Source: Imperialibacter sp965651695 (GTDB taxonomy: Bacteria > Bacteroidota > Bacteroidia > Cytophagales > Cyclobacteriaceae). Taken from it: a stretch of 21,752 nucleotides of DNA. The stretch lies in contig CBFGTI010000095.1 in NCBI GenBank assembly GCA_965651695.1, positions 1 through 21,752 on the forward strand, given 5' to 3'. Both the position numbers and the translations under genes were made by a program. Of the stretch, positions 8,090 through 15,511 are shown piece after piece. The first letter of the stretch is position 1, and the number at the start of each line of letters is the position of its first letter. Under the pieces are notes generated by a model. The model did no database searches. It saw only the letters and a list, made by a program, of their open reading frames with translations, and was not told the DNA's origin.

Positions 8090-8634
8090 CTATTTAAAAA
8101 GTTAAGTTTAATTAAACAAAAAACAGAGTAATTAACCATGTCCTGGTAGTTGGCTTTTATACCTTCAGATACCAGTGTTTTGCCCCGGTTGTCTTCAATC
8201 TGCTTTACCCGTAGCAGTTTCATCAGGATGATGTCGGTCATGGAGCTTACCCTCATGTCGCGCCACGCCTCGCCATAGTCATGATTCTTATTCAGAAGGA
8301 GGTGCATCGTTTCCTCCGACACCTTGTCGTACAGCGGCTCCAGTGTTTCGTAGGGGAGCTCCAGAGGCGCATTTCCTTCTAATTCCATTTGGATCATGGC
8401 GATAATGCAATAGTTGATGATTCCAACAAATTCGCCAGCCACATCGTCATTTATTTTTTGAGTCCCTTTCTCCTGAATTGACCTGATCCGCTGTGCTTTT
8501 ATAAATATTTGATCGGTAAGTGAAGGCAGACGCAATATTCGCCAGGCAGTGCCGTAGTCGCGGGTCTTCTTTTCAAATAATTCTTTACAAGCCTTTATTA
8601 CTTGAGTATATTCGCCAACAGTTTTTTCTTCCAA
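8086..8634 (-). CDS. DUF1599 domain protein (internal duplication)
   Basis: 182 residues built from two copies of one module. The first half has KKTRDYGTAWRILRLPSLTD and the second NKNHDYGEAWRDMRVSSMTD, each followed by a hydrophobic-basic helix (IFIKAQRIRSIQE and IILMKLLRVKQIED). This is the DUF1599 pattern with the DYGxAWR core. The fold and function are not known to me; a nucleotide-related role has been suggested for related small helical families but nothing here proves it. The only start in frame is TTG at 8632-8634: the upstream frame closes at 8689-8691 with no ATG or GTG. It is the first gene of the unit with MauE/DoxX and aroK, and its start is only 43 bases from the divergent folP start. 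Confidence 0.85.
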   Translation of the reverse strand: MEEKTVGEYTQVIKACKELFEKKTRDYGTAWRILRLPSLTDQIFIKAQRIRSIQEKGTQKINDDVAGEFVGIINYCIIAMIQMELEGNAPLELPYETLEPLYDKVSEETMHLLLNKNHDYGEAWRDMRVSSMTDIILMKLLRVKQIEDNRGKTLVSEGIKANYQDMVNYSVFCLIKLNFLNR

Positions 8635-8663
8635 GGGAGTATCTGTTAATTCTTTCAGGGCGC

Positions 8664-8695
8664 TAAAAATAACTAAATTGCTTTCAATTCATAAA
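8664..8695 (-). promoter_or_regulatory. Candidate promoter for the DUF1599-MauE-aroK unit
   Basis: On the minus strand, TTTA (8692-8695), then 20 bases, then TATTTTTA (8664-8671). Each element is one base from the Bacteroidota -33 TTTG and -7 TAnnTTTG, with spacing in the usual range. The predicted start of transcription is about 20-25 bases ahead of the TTG start codon. The -33 side lies inside the first codons of folP. Confidence 0.4.
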
Positions 8696-9535
8696 TCCTT
8701 TGTTGCTAAAAGGAGTATCGAGGTAAAGGGGAAATTAATCTCGTTCGAAACTCCAAAGGTGATGGGGGTTGTGAACTTCACCCCTGATTCGTTTTATGAT
8801 GGAGGGAGGTTGAAGTCTGATGGCGATGTTCTTAATCTGGCCGAAAAACACCTGCAGGATGGGGCGGCTTTTTTGGACCTTGGGTGCTATTCTTCCAGGC
8901 CGGGGGCTGACGATATAACTGCTGACGAAGAAATGCGGCGGATGGTGCAGGCACTATCTGCGATTGTGAAGCATTTTCCGGAGGCAGTGTTGTCGGTAGA
9001 CACCTTTCGGGCGCAGGTTGCCAAAGCAGCGCTTGAGCACGGTGCCGACATGATCAACGATATTTCTGGTGGAGAACTTGATCCGGAGATGTTTTCGCTG
9101 GTGATAGAGAAAAGGGTCCCTTACATTCTTATGCATATGAAGGGAACGCCCCAAACGATGCGTTCGTTGAATATATATAAGGATCTCATTTCGGACATCA
9201 CCGATTATTTCTCGGCCAAATTGAATTACTTGCATGCCAACGGTGTAAAGGATGTGATTTTAGATCCTGGCTTCGGTTTTGCTAAAGCACCTGTACAGGG
9301 ATTTGAACTTCTGAGGGATTTGAAATTTTTCAACGTTTTCGGAATTCCAATGGTGGCGGGATTATCGCGCAAGTCAATGATTTACAGCACATTGAAAATA
9401 ACTGCTGGTGATGCTTTAAATGGCACAACAGCATTGAATATGATTGCGTTAAAGAATGGAGCTAGTATTTTAAGAGTACACGACACCAAAGAGGGTGTGG
9501 AAGCAATAGAGTTATACAGGAGGATTTACGCTTGA
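8678..9535 (+). CDS. folP: Dihydropteroate synthase
   Basis: Condenses p-aminobenzoate with dihydropterin pyrophosphate in folate synthesis; target of sulfonamides. 285 residues in a TIM-barrel pattern, with the signature VMGVVNFTPDSFYDGG (28-43), SVDTFR (106-111), NDISGG (127-132), DPGFGFAK (196-203), GLSRKS (228-233) and RVHD (266-269). The catalytic and substrate-binding elements look intact. The start is uncertain: the frame opens with TTG at 8678, and no ATG or GTG occurs before the core motif, so TTG is my choice. The stop codon TGA overlaps the TTG start of cdaA, so the two are translationally coupled. No clear promoter box was found in the 43-base divergent gap. Confidence 0.94.
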   Translation: MLSIHKSFVAKRSIEVKGKLISFETPKVMGVVNFTPDSFYDGGRLKSDGDVLNLAEKHLQDGAAFLDLGCYSSRPGADDITADEEMRRMVQALSAIVKHFPEAVLSVDTFRAQVAKAALEHGADMINDISGGELDPEMFSLVIEKRVPYILMHMKGTPQTMRSLNIYKDLISDITDYFSAKLNYLHANGVKDVILDPGFGFAKAPVQGFELLRDLKFFNVFGIPMVAGLSRKSMIYSTLKITAGDALNGTTALNMIALKNGASILRVHDTKEGVEAIELYRRIYA

Positions 9536-10401
9536 TAGCAGCATTTAAAATAGGTTTTTTGGAAATTGGCTGGGTCGATGTGATAGACATCAGCCTGGTT
9601 AGCGTATTGCTCTATCATGTATACAAACTCATGCGAGGAAGTGTGGCGATACGTGTTTTCCTCGGCTTTTTGTTCCTGTACCTTATTTACCTGGTGGTAA
9701 GGGCTGCTGAAATGGAGCTGCTTTCTATTATACTGGGGCAGTTTATGGGTGTTGGTGTGCTGGCTGCCATTATTTTGTTTCAGCAGGAGATAAGAAAGTT
9801 TCTCTTAATTATAGGACGTACTACGGCATTTGACAGAGAGGGCTTTTTTAAAAACTTCGGAGCGCTGTGGAGAAGCCAATCGAAACACGGAAAGTTTGAT
9901 GTGACCCCCCTTGTTGAAGCCATGAAAAGCCTGGGTGGTTCGAATACCGGGGCATTGATGGTGGTCTCTAAAAATACGGAACTCAAATTTTATGCTGAGT
10001 CTGGCGATAGAATTGATGCCACTTTATCTAAGAGGCTGTTGCTTTCGATTTTTAACAAATATAGCCCACTCCACGATGGTGCGGTTATTATATATGATGG
10101 CAAAATAATAGCGGCTCGTTGTATTTTGCCCGTAACGGAAAGAGACAACCTGCCGGCTCAGTTTGGACTAAGGCACCGTGCCGCCATTGGGATGTCTGAA
10201 CAAACCGATACGCTTATTTTGGTGGTTTCGGAGGAAACAGGGCAGCTATCGACGGTAAGAAACGGCCGCATCTTCCATAATTTATCGCCGCAGGATATCA
10301 GGAAGAAGATAAATGATTACCTGACCGATAATGAAAGTGAGGAAACGGCATCGGAGGAAAGCAGAGAGAGCCCGGTAAAAACAGTGGAAAAAACAGCCTG
10401 A
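9532..10401 (+). CDS. cdaA: Diadenylate cyclase CdaA (c-di-AMP synthase)
   Basis: Makes cyclic di-AMP from two ATP at the membrane. 289 residues: three hydrophobic segments (about 17-32, 38-58 and 64-84), then the DAC domain with the catalytic DGA (182-184, in SPLHDGAVI) and the RHR motif (214-216, in GLRHRAAIG). The C-terminal 35 residues are acidic and probably disordered. It starts at TTG (9532-9534), overlapping the folP stop by 4 bases, so expression is tied to folP. The partner genes cdaR and glmM common in Firmicutes are not present here. The convergent antiporter gene ends 30 bases away. Confidence 0.95.
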   Translation: MIAAFKIGFLEIGWVDVIDISLVSVLLYHVYKLMRGSVAIRVFLGFLFLYLIYLVVRAAEMELLSIILGQFMGVGVLAAIILFQQEIRKFLLIIGRTTAFDREGFFKNFGALWRSQSKHGKFDVTPLVEAMKSLGGSNTGALMVVSKNTELKFYAESGDRIDATLSKRLLLSIFNKYSPLHDGAVIIYDGKIIAARCILPVTERDNLPAQFGLRHRAAIGMSEQTDTLILVVSEETGQLSTVRNGRIFHNLSPQDIRKKINDYLTDNESEETASEESRESPVKTVEKTA

Positions 10402-10431
10402 GCTGCCCTTTTTACTTGACCCCGAAGTCTT

Positions 10432-11718
10432 TTAATGCCCCTTTGTGGCGACCTTGGGATCGAGCTTTTTACCAAACGTATATTCCAGCAGGTGCCTGAC
10501 GGTTAGCCCCTGAAACAGAATTGATAGCACTACCACGGTGTACGTCATCGTAACGATGATGTCTTTTCCTTCAAACTGTGGCAGCGAAAGAGATAGCGCA
10601 ATGGGAATGCCGCCCCGCAGGCCACCCCACGTCATAATGGTAATCGAGTGTTTTTCGAAATGGTGCCTGTTAAATGAAGACATCAGCTTTACAGGGATGC
10701 CGACGCTGATAAACCGTGAGAACAGAATAATATTGAATGCGAAGAATCCAGCAGCAAAATAATCCATCCGGAGGGATAATACGAGCATTTCGAGCCCGAT
10801 AAGTACAAAAAGCATGGCATTAAGCGACTCCTCCATCAGGCTCCAGAATTTGAACACGTAATCGCTGGTAACACTTTGGATGTAGGTTCCGCGGCCCTCG
10901 TTGCCGATGATAAGGCCGGCCATTACAGCGGCCTGTTTAGCCGATACGTGCAGGATGTCGGCCAGCTGAGCGCCTGTCATTACCAGCGCCAGCGTCACCA
11001 GTATTTCGAGCTCGGTATGGTCGTTGTCAATAAATTTTAGAAGCTGATAGCCGAGGTAGCCCAGCACCAGTCCTAAAATAATGCCCCCGCCTACGTCCAT
11101 TGAGAAGATGATGCCGACGTCGAGAAAATTGATGCGGTGGTCTTCGCCGGCATGGGCGAGGTCGAGCAGGGTGAGCGCCAGCACTACGGCGATGCCATCG
11201 TTAAATAGCGATTCGCCCGATACCTGCACCTCAAGTCTTTTGGACAGGTTGTATTTTTTGATGGTTGAGGTAAGCGCAATGGGGTCGGTAGGAGAAATTA
11301 ATGCACCAAATACCAGACAGTAGATGTAGTCGAGGTGGATGCCGGCAAACAGCAGCACGTAGTAAATGCCCGTTGCCACGACAAAGGTAGATATAAAGAT
11401 GCCTGTGGTGGCTAATATGATAACGGGCCACTTTTCTTTAGCCAGCTTTCGAAAGTCGATTTGAAGAGCGCCGGCAAAAAGCATAAAGCTGAGCACAATC
11501 TGATACAGCACGTCGGCATAGTCGAAATTGCCCATAACCCGTTCTGTTCCTAATATAAACCCGGGAAATAGCCAACCCGTAACCAGAATACACAGTGAAA
11601 GGCACAGCGCCATAATCATGAGGCCAATAGACGACGGCAGCTTGATGAAATAGGTATTTACATAAATGAAGACGCCGGCAAGGCAAACAAAAATGGCTAT
11701 AACGTCAAGTACGTGCAT
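10432..11718 (-). CDS. CPA1/NhaP-type Na+(K+)/H+ antiporter
   Basis: 428 residues, mostly membrane, with about 12-13 predicted segments. Family motifs are clear: ISPTDPIALTS, SGESLFNDGIAVVLALT (the ND pair of the ion site), and WGGLRGGIPIALSLSLP. No soluble RCK or CNMP domain follows the membrane part, so it is a short form without an obvious regulatory tail. It exchanges monovalent cations for protons across the inner membrane; the exact cation cannot be told. It converges on cdaA. The ATG at 11716-11718 is preceded by a divergent intergenic region shared with the DinB-like gene. Confidence 0.93.
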   Translation of the reverse strand: MHVLDVIAIFVCLAGVFIYVNTYFIKLPSSIGLMIMALCLSLCILVTGWLFPGFILGTERVMGNFDYADVLYQIVLSFMLFAGALQIDFRKLAKEKWPVIILATTGIFISTFVVATGIYYVLLFAGIHLDYIYCLVFGALISPTDPIALTSTIKKYNLSKRLEVQVSGESLFNDGIAVVLALTLLDLAHAGEDHRINFLDVGIIFSMDVGGGIILGLVLGYLGYQLLKFIDNDHTELEILVTLALVMTGAQLADILHVSAKQAAVMAGLIIGNEGRGTYIQSVTSDYVFKFWSLMEESLNAMLFVLIGLEMLVLSLRMDYFAAGFFAFNIILFSRFISVGIPVKLMSSFNRHHFEKHSITIMTWGGLRGGIPIALSLSLPQFEGKDIIVTMTYTVVVLSILFQGLTVRHLLEYTFGKKLDPKVATKGH

Positions 11719-11782
11719 AAATGGCTCCCGAAATGCCTGAGTTGCTTTTAAAAAATAAAATGCCAGGTTTATCCGGCTTGGC

Positions 11783-11790
11783 CAAATTTA
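11783..11790 (-). promoter_or_regulatory. Candidate -7 box for the antiporter gene
   Basis: Minus-strand TAAATTTG is an exact match to TAnnTTTG, about 65 bases before the antiporter ATG. The only TTTG upstream is 24 bases away, longer than usual, so the -33 part is doubtful. The 160-base gap (11719-11878) shows nothing else I can support. Confidence 0.35.
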
Positions 11791-11878
11791 CTTTATTAAG
11801 AAGAAAATTCGATACAAATTTTAGGCTGTGCTACGATATGGAGAATAATTATCAAATTAGGCGTTAAATACGACAACA

Positions 11879-12406
11879 TTGGGAAGGCGAAGAATACTGC
11901 AGAAATGGTATCGATTGGAAGAAGACCGGCGCCAGTTGTTTCAACGATTGGAAAAAGCTGACAAGCAGCAGCTTGCCAGTCGCCCAAAACCTGGCAAATG
12001 GAATGTGGTTGAAATACTTTACCATTGTTATTTGTCGGAAGCCGGCACATTAAGGTACATTAAAAAGAAGCTTCGATACTCGCCGGAGGGCCTTCCGCAG
12101 TCGACGGTGATTTCGGCCTTGAAAGGGCTTGTGATAAAAGCAACACTAAAATCTCCTCTAAAAATGAAAGCGCCGGCGGGGCTCGACGTTTTTCCGGAGG
12201 AGCTTGAATTGGAAAAAATTGATGCCGACTGGTCAGGCACCAGGGTTGAATTTCAGCAACTCGTAGAGCAGCTATCTGAAAGCCAGTTAAAATGGTTGTT
12301 GTTCAAGCACCCCTTTGTCGGACGGATCAATATGGCAGATACCGTGGGGTTTCTCAACGAACACTACCGCCACCACAAGCGGCAGGTAGATAAGCTTATT
12401 GGCTGA
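11879..12406 (+). CDS. DinB-like (DinB/YfiT four-helix) protein
   Basis: 175 residues, helical throughout. The spacing of histidines fits the DinB/YfiT metal-binding bundle: a first His in KWNVVEILYHCYLSE (near residue 49) and a C-terminal pair in NEHYRHHKRQVDKL. The PKPGKWNVVEILYH segment is typical of the family (KPxxWSxxEhlxHl). Such proteins are often thiol-dependent transferases or hydrolases, but the substrate here is unknown. Start is uncertain: the frame opens at TTG 11879 after a TAG at 11858-11860, with another TTG at 11915; no in-frame ATG precedes the conserved region. Its last 11 bases overlap the convergent small membrane peptide gene on the other strand. Confidence 0.78.
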   Translation: MGRRRILQKWYRLEEDRRQLFQRLEKADKQQLASRPKPGKWNVVEILYHCYLSEAGTLRYIKKKLRYSPEGLPQSTVISALKGLVIKATLKSPLKMKAPAGLDVFPEELELEKIDADWSGTRVEFQQLVEQLSESQLKWLLFKHPFVGRINMADTVGFLNEHYRHHKRQVDKLIG

Positions 12407-12488
12407 TATCCCCATCAAAAATCTTTTTTACCAAAATGAACCCCACCATTGGCAAAGCCATGCCCACGAATGCAAAAAGAACTGTCAT
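12396..12488 (-). CDS. 30-residue single-pass membrane peptide, coupled to the upstream gene
   Basis: A short frame reading MTVLFAFVGMALPMVGFILV then KKIFDGDISQ: one hydrophobic helix of about 20 residues followed by a basic-then-acidic polar tail, as in bona fide small membrane proteins. The ATG overlaps the TGA of the 117-residue gene (ATGA), and a perfect AGGAGG (12496-12501) lies 7 bases before the ATG, unusual in a genome where most genes lack a Shine-Dalgarno. Its end overlaps the tail of the DinB-like gene by 11 bases. I do not recognise a family; function is unknown. A coincidental open frame is possible but the combination of signals makes a real gene likely. Confidence 0.65.
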   Translation of the reverse strand: MTVLFAFVGMALPMVGFILVKKIFDGDISQ

Positions 12489-12838
12489 CTGTAATCCTCC
12501 TGTGTTTTTAATTGAGTATTTATTTTATAGATAAGCCCGCGAGTTTCTATTTCCAGTTTGATGATCTCTGGTGCCAGATCCCAATCACGATTCTTAGCTT
12601 TTTCTACAATTGCATCAATAAGGGAGGCCACCTCCGTATCGCCCAGCAGCATCAGGAGTGTGCTCGATTTGTGTTTTGTAAAAAGCAGCAGTGGCAAATT
12701 CTCCGACGCCGAAGCGGCTTTTATTGATTGAAGGTAATTTGCGAGGTCTTCAGTGCTTTTGGCAATAAAGGTCATTATGAAGTCATCGTCATCTTTGGCG
12801 AGAGTTAAGACATTACTAAAATTCTGCACGGCTATCAT
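12485..12838 (-). CDS. Conserved-looking small soluble protein of unknown function
   Basis: 117 residues, no signal peptide and no membrane segment. It looks like an alternating alpha/beta fold: AKDDDDFIMTFIAKSTEDLAN, ENLPLLLFTKHKSSTLLMLL, then a helical acidic-basic C-terminus. I do not recognise the family. ATG at 12836-12838 lies 20 bases after an exact TAnnTTTG box. The stop codon overlaps the start of the 30-residue membrane peptide, so they may act together, for instance as soluble and membrane partners; that is inference. Coding quality looks normal. Confidence 0.7.
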   Translation of the reverse strand: MIAVQNFSNVLTLAKDDDDFIMTFIAKSTEDLANYLQSIKAASASENLPLLLFTKHKSSTLLMLLGDTEVASLIDAIVEKAKNRDWDLAPEIIKLEIETRGLIYKINTQLKTQEDYR

Positions 12839-12857
12839 TCTTTGCTAATTATCGATA

Positions 12858-12865
12858 CAAAGGTA
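12858..12865 (-). promoter_or_regulatory. Candidate -7 box for the 117-residue/30-residue gene pair
   Basis: Minus-strand TACCTTTG matches TAnnTTTG exactly and sits 20 bases before the ATG at 12838. No good -33 element at the expected distance. The intergenic stretch 12839-13166 otherwise shows no gene; it must carry the promoter of the plus-strand ABC unit as well. Confidence 0.4.
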
Positions 12866-13143
12866 AAGGCGCCACTGCAGACACTTTTTGGGCAAACGAA
12901 CGCTTACTTACATGAATAAGAAATGTTGACAAACTAAGGATTGGTAGAGTAACGGGAGGGTGGAGGCGTTTTTTTCGTCAGCGGGCAGCATTTGATGCCG
13001 CAAAAGAGGTGTGCTTGTGACAAGCAGATTTGGTGCGTGATTCAAAAATCTTTAATTTTTTCCCAAAAGCTACTTCAGCGAGCCGTTCAGCAAATTATGG
13101 GAGGATTACCCGCCGCATCATTTTTATGGAATAGATTTCCGGC

Positions 13144-13151
13144 TATTTTTG
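13144..13151 (+). promoter_or_regulatory. Candidate promoter -7 box of the ABC transporter unit
   Basis: TATTTTTG is an exact TAnnTTTG match ending 15 bases before the ATG at 13167. A TTTA 17 bases upstream of it is a plausible -33 element. This supports starting the ATPase at 13167 rather than at the TTG at 13149, which falls inside the box. Confidence 0.45.
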
Positions 13152-13166
13152 GCATCAGCAGAAGTT

Positions 13167-13802
13167 ATGATTAGTGTAAAAAGTCTGACATATTCTTATG
13201 ATTCCGCCAGGGGCATTACTTTTCCAGCATGGGAGGTGGCGCAGGGGGAGCACAACCTGATACTTGGCGGTTCCGGTAGCGGAAAAACCACCTTGCTGCA
13301 TATATTGGCGGGGCTGCTGCGGCCAACCAGCGGCGAGATAAAAGTGGCTGATGCCGACTTGGCATTGATGAAAGGCCACAGAATTGACGTTTTCAGAGGT
13401 AAAAACATCGGCTTGATCTTTCAGCGGCCCCACCTGATATCGGCTTTGACAGTGGAAGATAACCTGCTGCTGGCACAATACATGGCCGAGCTACCGCAAG
13501 ACAAACGCCGGATTAGAGAGGCGCTTGCTGCGTTGCAGCTTGCCGACCGCCTGCATGCACGGGTATATGAGCTAAGCCAGGGAGAGGCACAGCGGATTTC
13601 TATTGCCAGGGCTGTGCTGAATAAACCAAAGGTGCTGCTGGCCGACGAGCCAACCGCAAGCCTCGACGACCTCAACTGCAAAAATGTATTGGATATATTG
13701 ACAGAGCAGGCCCGGGCTTATAATGCAACACTCATTATAGCCACCCACGACCAGCGGGTTAAAAATCAGTTTCCTCATCATCTAAAGCTTGGACCGATAT
13801 GA
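13167..13802 (+). CDS. ABC transporter ATP-binding protein (LolD/MacB-type)
   Basis: 211 residues from the ATG at 13167; the frame extends to a TTG at 13149 but that overlaps the likely promoter. All nucleotide-binding motifs are present: Walker A GGSGSGKTT (34-42), Q-loop IFQRPHLI, signature LSQGEAQRI, Walker B VLLADEP with D-loop ASLDD, and switch histidine IIATHD. The class is that of the LolD/MacB/FtsE ATPases that pair with FtsX-type permeases, which is just what follows, with an ATGA overlap. The neighbouring DUF3299-type gene suggests this is the ATPase of a zrg-like, zinc-linked system rather than a drug or lipoprotein exporter; that part is inference from gene order. Confidence 0.94.
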   Translation: MISVKSLTYSYDSARGITFPAWEVAQGEHNLILGGSGSGKTTLLHILAGLLRPTSGEIKVADADLALMKGHRIDVFRGKNIGLIFQRPHLISALTVEDNLLLAQYMAELPQDKRRIREALAALQLADRLHARVYELSQGEAQRISIARAVLNKPKVLLADEPTASLDDLNCKNVLDILTEQARAYNATLIIATHDQRVKNQFPHHLKLGPI

Positions 13803-15046
13803 ATTTATTTGTTCTAAGCTGGAAATACATAAAAGGAAAGCCACTCTCCACGCTGCTCAATGTGCTTCTGCTTTCGTTCGGCATTGGGATAATGGTGGTA
13901 CTCTTGCTGCTGAGCAGCCAGGTGCAGGACAAACTCGCCCAAAATGCTCGTGGTATTGACCTCGTGGTAGGCGCAAAAGGAAGCCCGCTGCAGATTATTC
14001 TGGCGAGCATTTATCATATCGATTACCCTACCGGCAACATACCCCTGAGGGAGGCAGAGGCGCTTTCAAGAAACAGGCTTGTGAAAAACACCATCCCGCT
14101 GGCTTTAGGCGATAGTTACAAAACCCAACGAATAGTAGGCACTGCTCCTGCCTATGCGGAGCTGTATGAGTTGGAAATAGAAGAAGGAAAGTTCTGGGAA
14201 ATCGACTACGAGGTGACCCTGGGAGCCACAGCTGCTAAAACGCTGCAGTTGAAGGTGGGTGATACTTTCTTTGGCGAACACGGTATGGCCGAAGGTGGCG
14301 AGGCGCACGAAAGCCACGCTTATGAAGTGGCAGGTGTGCTTAAACCAACAGGAAAGGTAACTGACAACCTGATACTGACAAGTGTGCAAAGTGTGTGGCT
14401 GATGCATGATGCACATGAGGAGGAAGAGGGCCATGACGGCCACCGGAGCGATTCCACCATGCAGGTGCTTGGAATAACGGTTACTGCCGAGGAGCTGGAA
14501 GAAAAGGAAATTACTGCAATGCTTATTCAATACCGCTCTCCCATGGCTGCGGTACAACTGCCGAGAATTGTAAACAGCCAAAGCTCAATGCAGGCTGCGT
14601 CGCCAGCTTTTGAAACGGCCCGGTTGTTTTCTTTAATTGGTGTGGGTGTAGAGGTGGTAGAGGGATTCGCCTACCTCATTATCTTTATGGCGGGCCTGAG
14701 CGTGTTTATTGCTTTGTATAACTCTCTGAAAGAGCGGCAGTACGACCTGGCCGTTATGCGATCGCTGGGTGCCTCGCGGATGAAGCTCTTTGTACACATT
14801 ACCCTTGAGGGCGTCATCATTACCTTTCTGGGCGGCCTTTTGGGTTTTGTATTGGGCCACGGTGTGATAGAAATGCTGGGCCGATTTTTCCTGGACAAGC
14901 AAACAGGTATAAGCGGATTGGTGTTTTTACCTTCTGAACTATACATCATTTATGTAAGTTTGATATTGGGTATATTGGCGTCGGTTATTCCGGCTATTAA
15001 TGCCTATAAAACAGATATTTCCAAAGTTTTAGCAAAAGGAGCCTGA
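13799..15046 (+). CDS. FtsX/MacB-type ABC permease with His-rich external loop
   Basis: 415 residues with the type VII permease layout: one N-terminal membrane helix (about 16-38), a large extracytoplasmic domain (about 40-285) and three C-terminal helices (about 288-312, 332-360 and 380-405), with the FtsX-type stretch YNSLKERQYDLAVMRSLGAS between. The external domain holds seven histidines within residues 161-215, in two clusters (FFGEHGMAEGGEAHESHAYE and MHDAHEEEEGHDGHR) mixed with Glu/Asp, which looks like metal binding. The start overlaps the ATPase stop (ATGA). The DUF3299-type gene follows after 1 base. A metal (likely zinc) related function is inferred; mechanotransmission of another kind is possible. 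Confidence 0.88.
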   Translation: MNLFVLSWKYIKGKPLSTLLNVLLLSFGIGIMVVLLLLSSQVQDKLAQNARGIDLVVGAKGSPLQIILASIYHIDYPTGNIPLREAEALSRNRLVKNTIPLALGDSYKTQRIVGTAPAYAELYELEIEEGKFWEIDYEVTLGATAAKTLQLKVGDTFFGEHGMAEGGEAHESHAYEVAGVLKPTGKVTDNLILTSVQSVWLMHDAHEEEEGHDGHRSDSTMQVLGITVTAEELEEKEITAMLIQYRSPMAAVQLPRIVNSQSSMQAASPAFETARLFSLIGVGVEVVEGFAYLIIFMAGLSVFIALYNSLKERQYDLAVMRSLGASRMKLFVHITLEGVIITFLGGLLGFVLGHGVIEMLGRFFLDKQTGISGLVFLPSELYIIYVSLILGILASVIPAINAYKTDISKVLAKGA

Positions 15047-15047
15047 G

Positions 15048-15509
15048 ATGAAAAATATAGTTGGTGCGTTTATGCTGGTGTTTTTGGCAGCAGGCCATGT
15101 GAGTACAGCACAGGACAATAACAAAACGTTAAATTCGGCCAGTTGGTCTACGCTGGCAAAGGTGACTTACAAGGTAGGGCACGACGAATATGGAGAGTTG
15201 AGTGTGCCTGTTTTTGGTGATGAAATAAAAAAGCTGGAAGGAAAGGAGATTGAACTGCCTGGGTACATAATACCTTTCGACGGGATGTTTAAGCCTGACC
15301 ACATCATCCTTTCTTCCCTGCCGATTGCCGCTTGCTTTTTCTGCGGAAGCGGAGGACCTGAGTCGGTGATAGAGGTGTACCTGAAAGAACCGATTAAGTA
15401 CACAGCCAATGGCATAAAAGTAAGGGGGAGGCTGGAACTGAATGAGACCGACTATAATCAGTTGATGTATATTCTTAAAGATGCCGTGATGGTAGGGCCG
15501 GCTAATTGA
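15048..15509 (+). CDS. DUF3299-type exported protein
   Basis: 153 residues with a signal peptide (1-22, ending STAQ). The mature part has the DUF3299-like order: GKEIELPGYIIPFDGMF, then a hydrophobic stretch before a cysteine pair in PIAACFFCGSGGPESVIEVYL, and a beta-rich end that could form an OB-like fold. Proteobacterial members sit next to an ABC ATPase and permease in zinc-responsive clusters (PA4064-PA4066, Vibrio zrg); the same order is seen here. The CxxC could bind metal or be redox active. The gene starts 1 base after the permease stop, with AAGGAG upstream of the ATG. Domain identity is from memory of the family, not a search. Confidence 0.78.
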   Translation: MKNIVGAFMLVFLAAGHVSTAQDNNKTLNSASWSTLAKVTYKVGHDEYGELSVPVFGDEIKKLEGKEIELPGYIIPFDGMFKPDHIILSSLPIAACFFCGSGGPESVIEVYLKEPIKYTANGIKVRGRLELNETDYNQLMYILKDAVMVGPAN

Positions 15510-15511
15510 CC

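Noticed and set aside
10402..10431. Terminator between the convergent cdaA and antiporter genes
   Set aside because: Only a 4-bp stem (CAGC/GCTG) followed by a short T-run is visible, too weak to call.
13149..13166. TTG start for the ABC ATPase, six codons upstream of the ATG
   Set aside because: The TTG lies within a perfect -7 promoter box and the ATG gives the normal N-terminus for the family.
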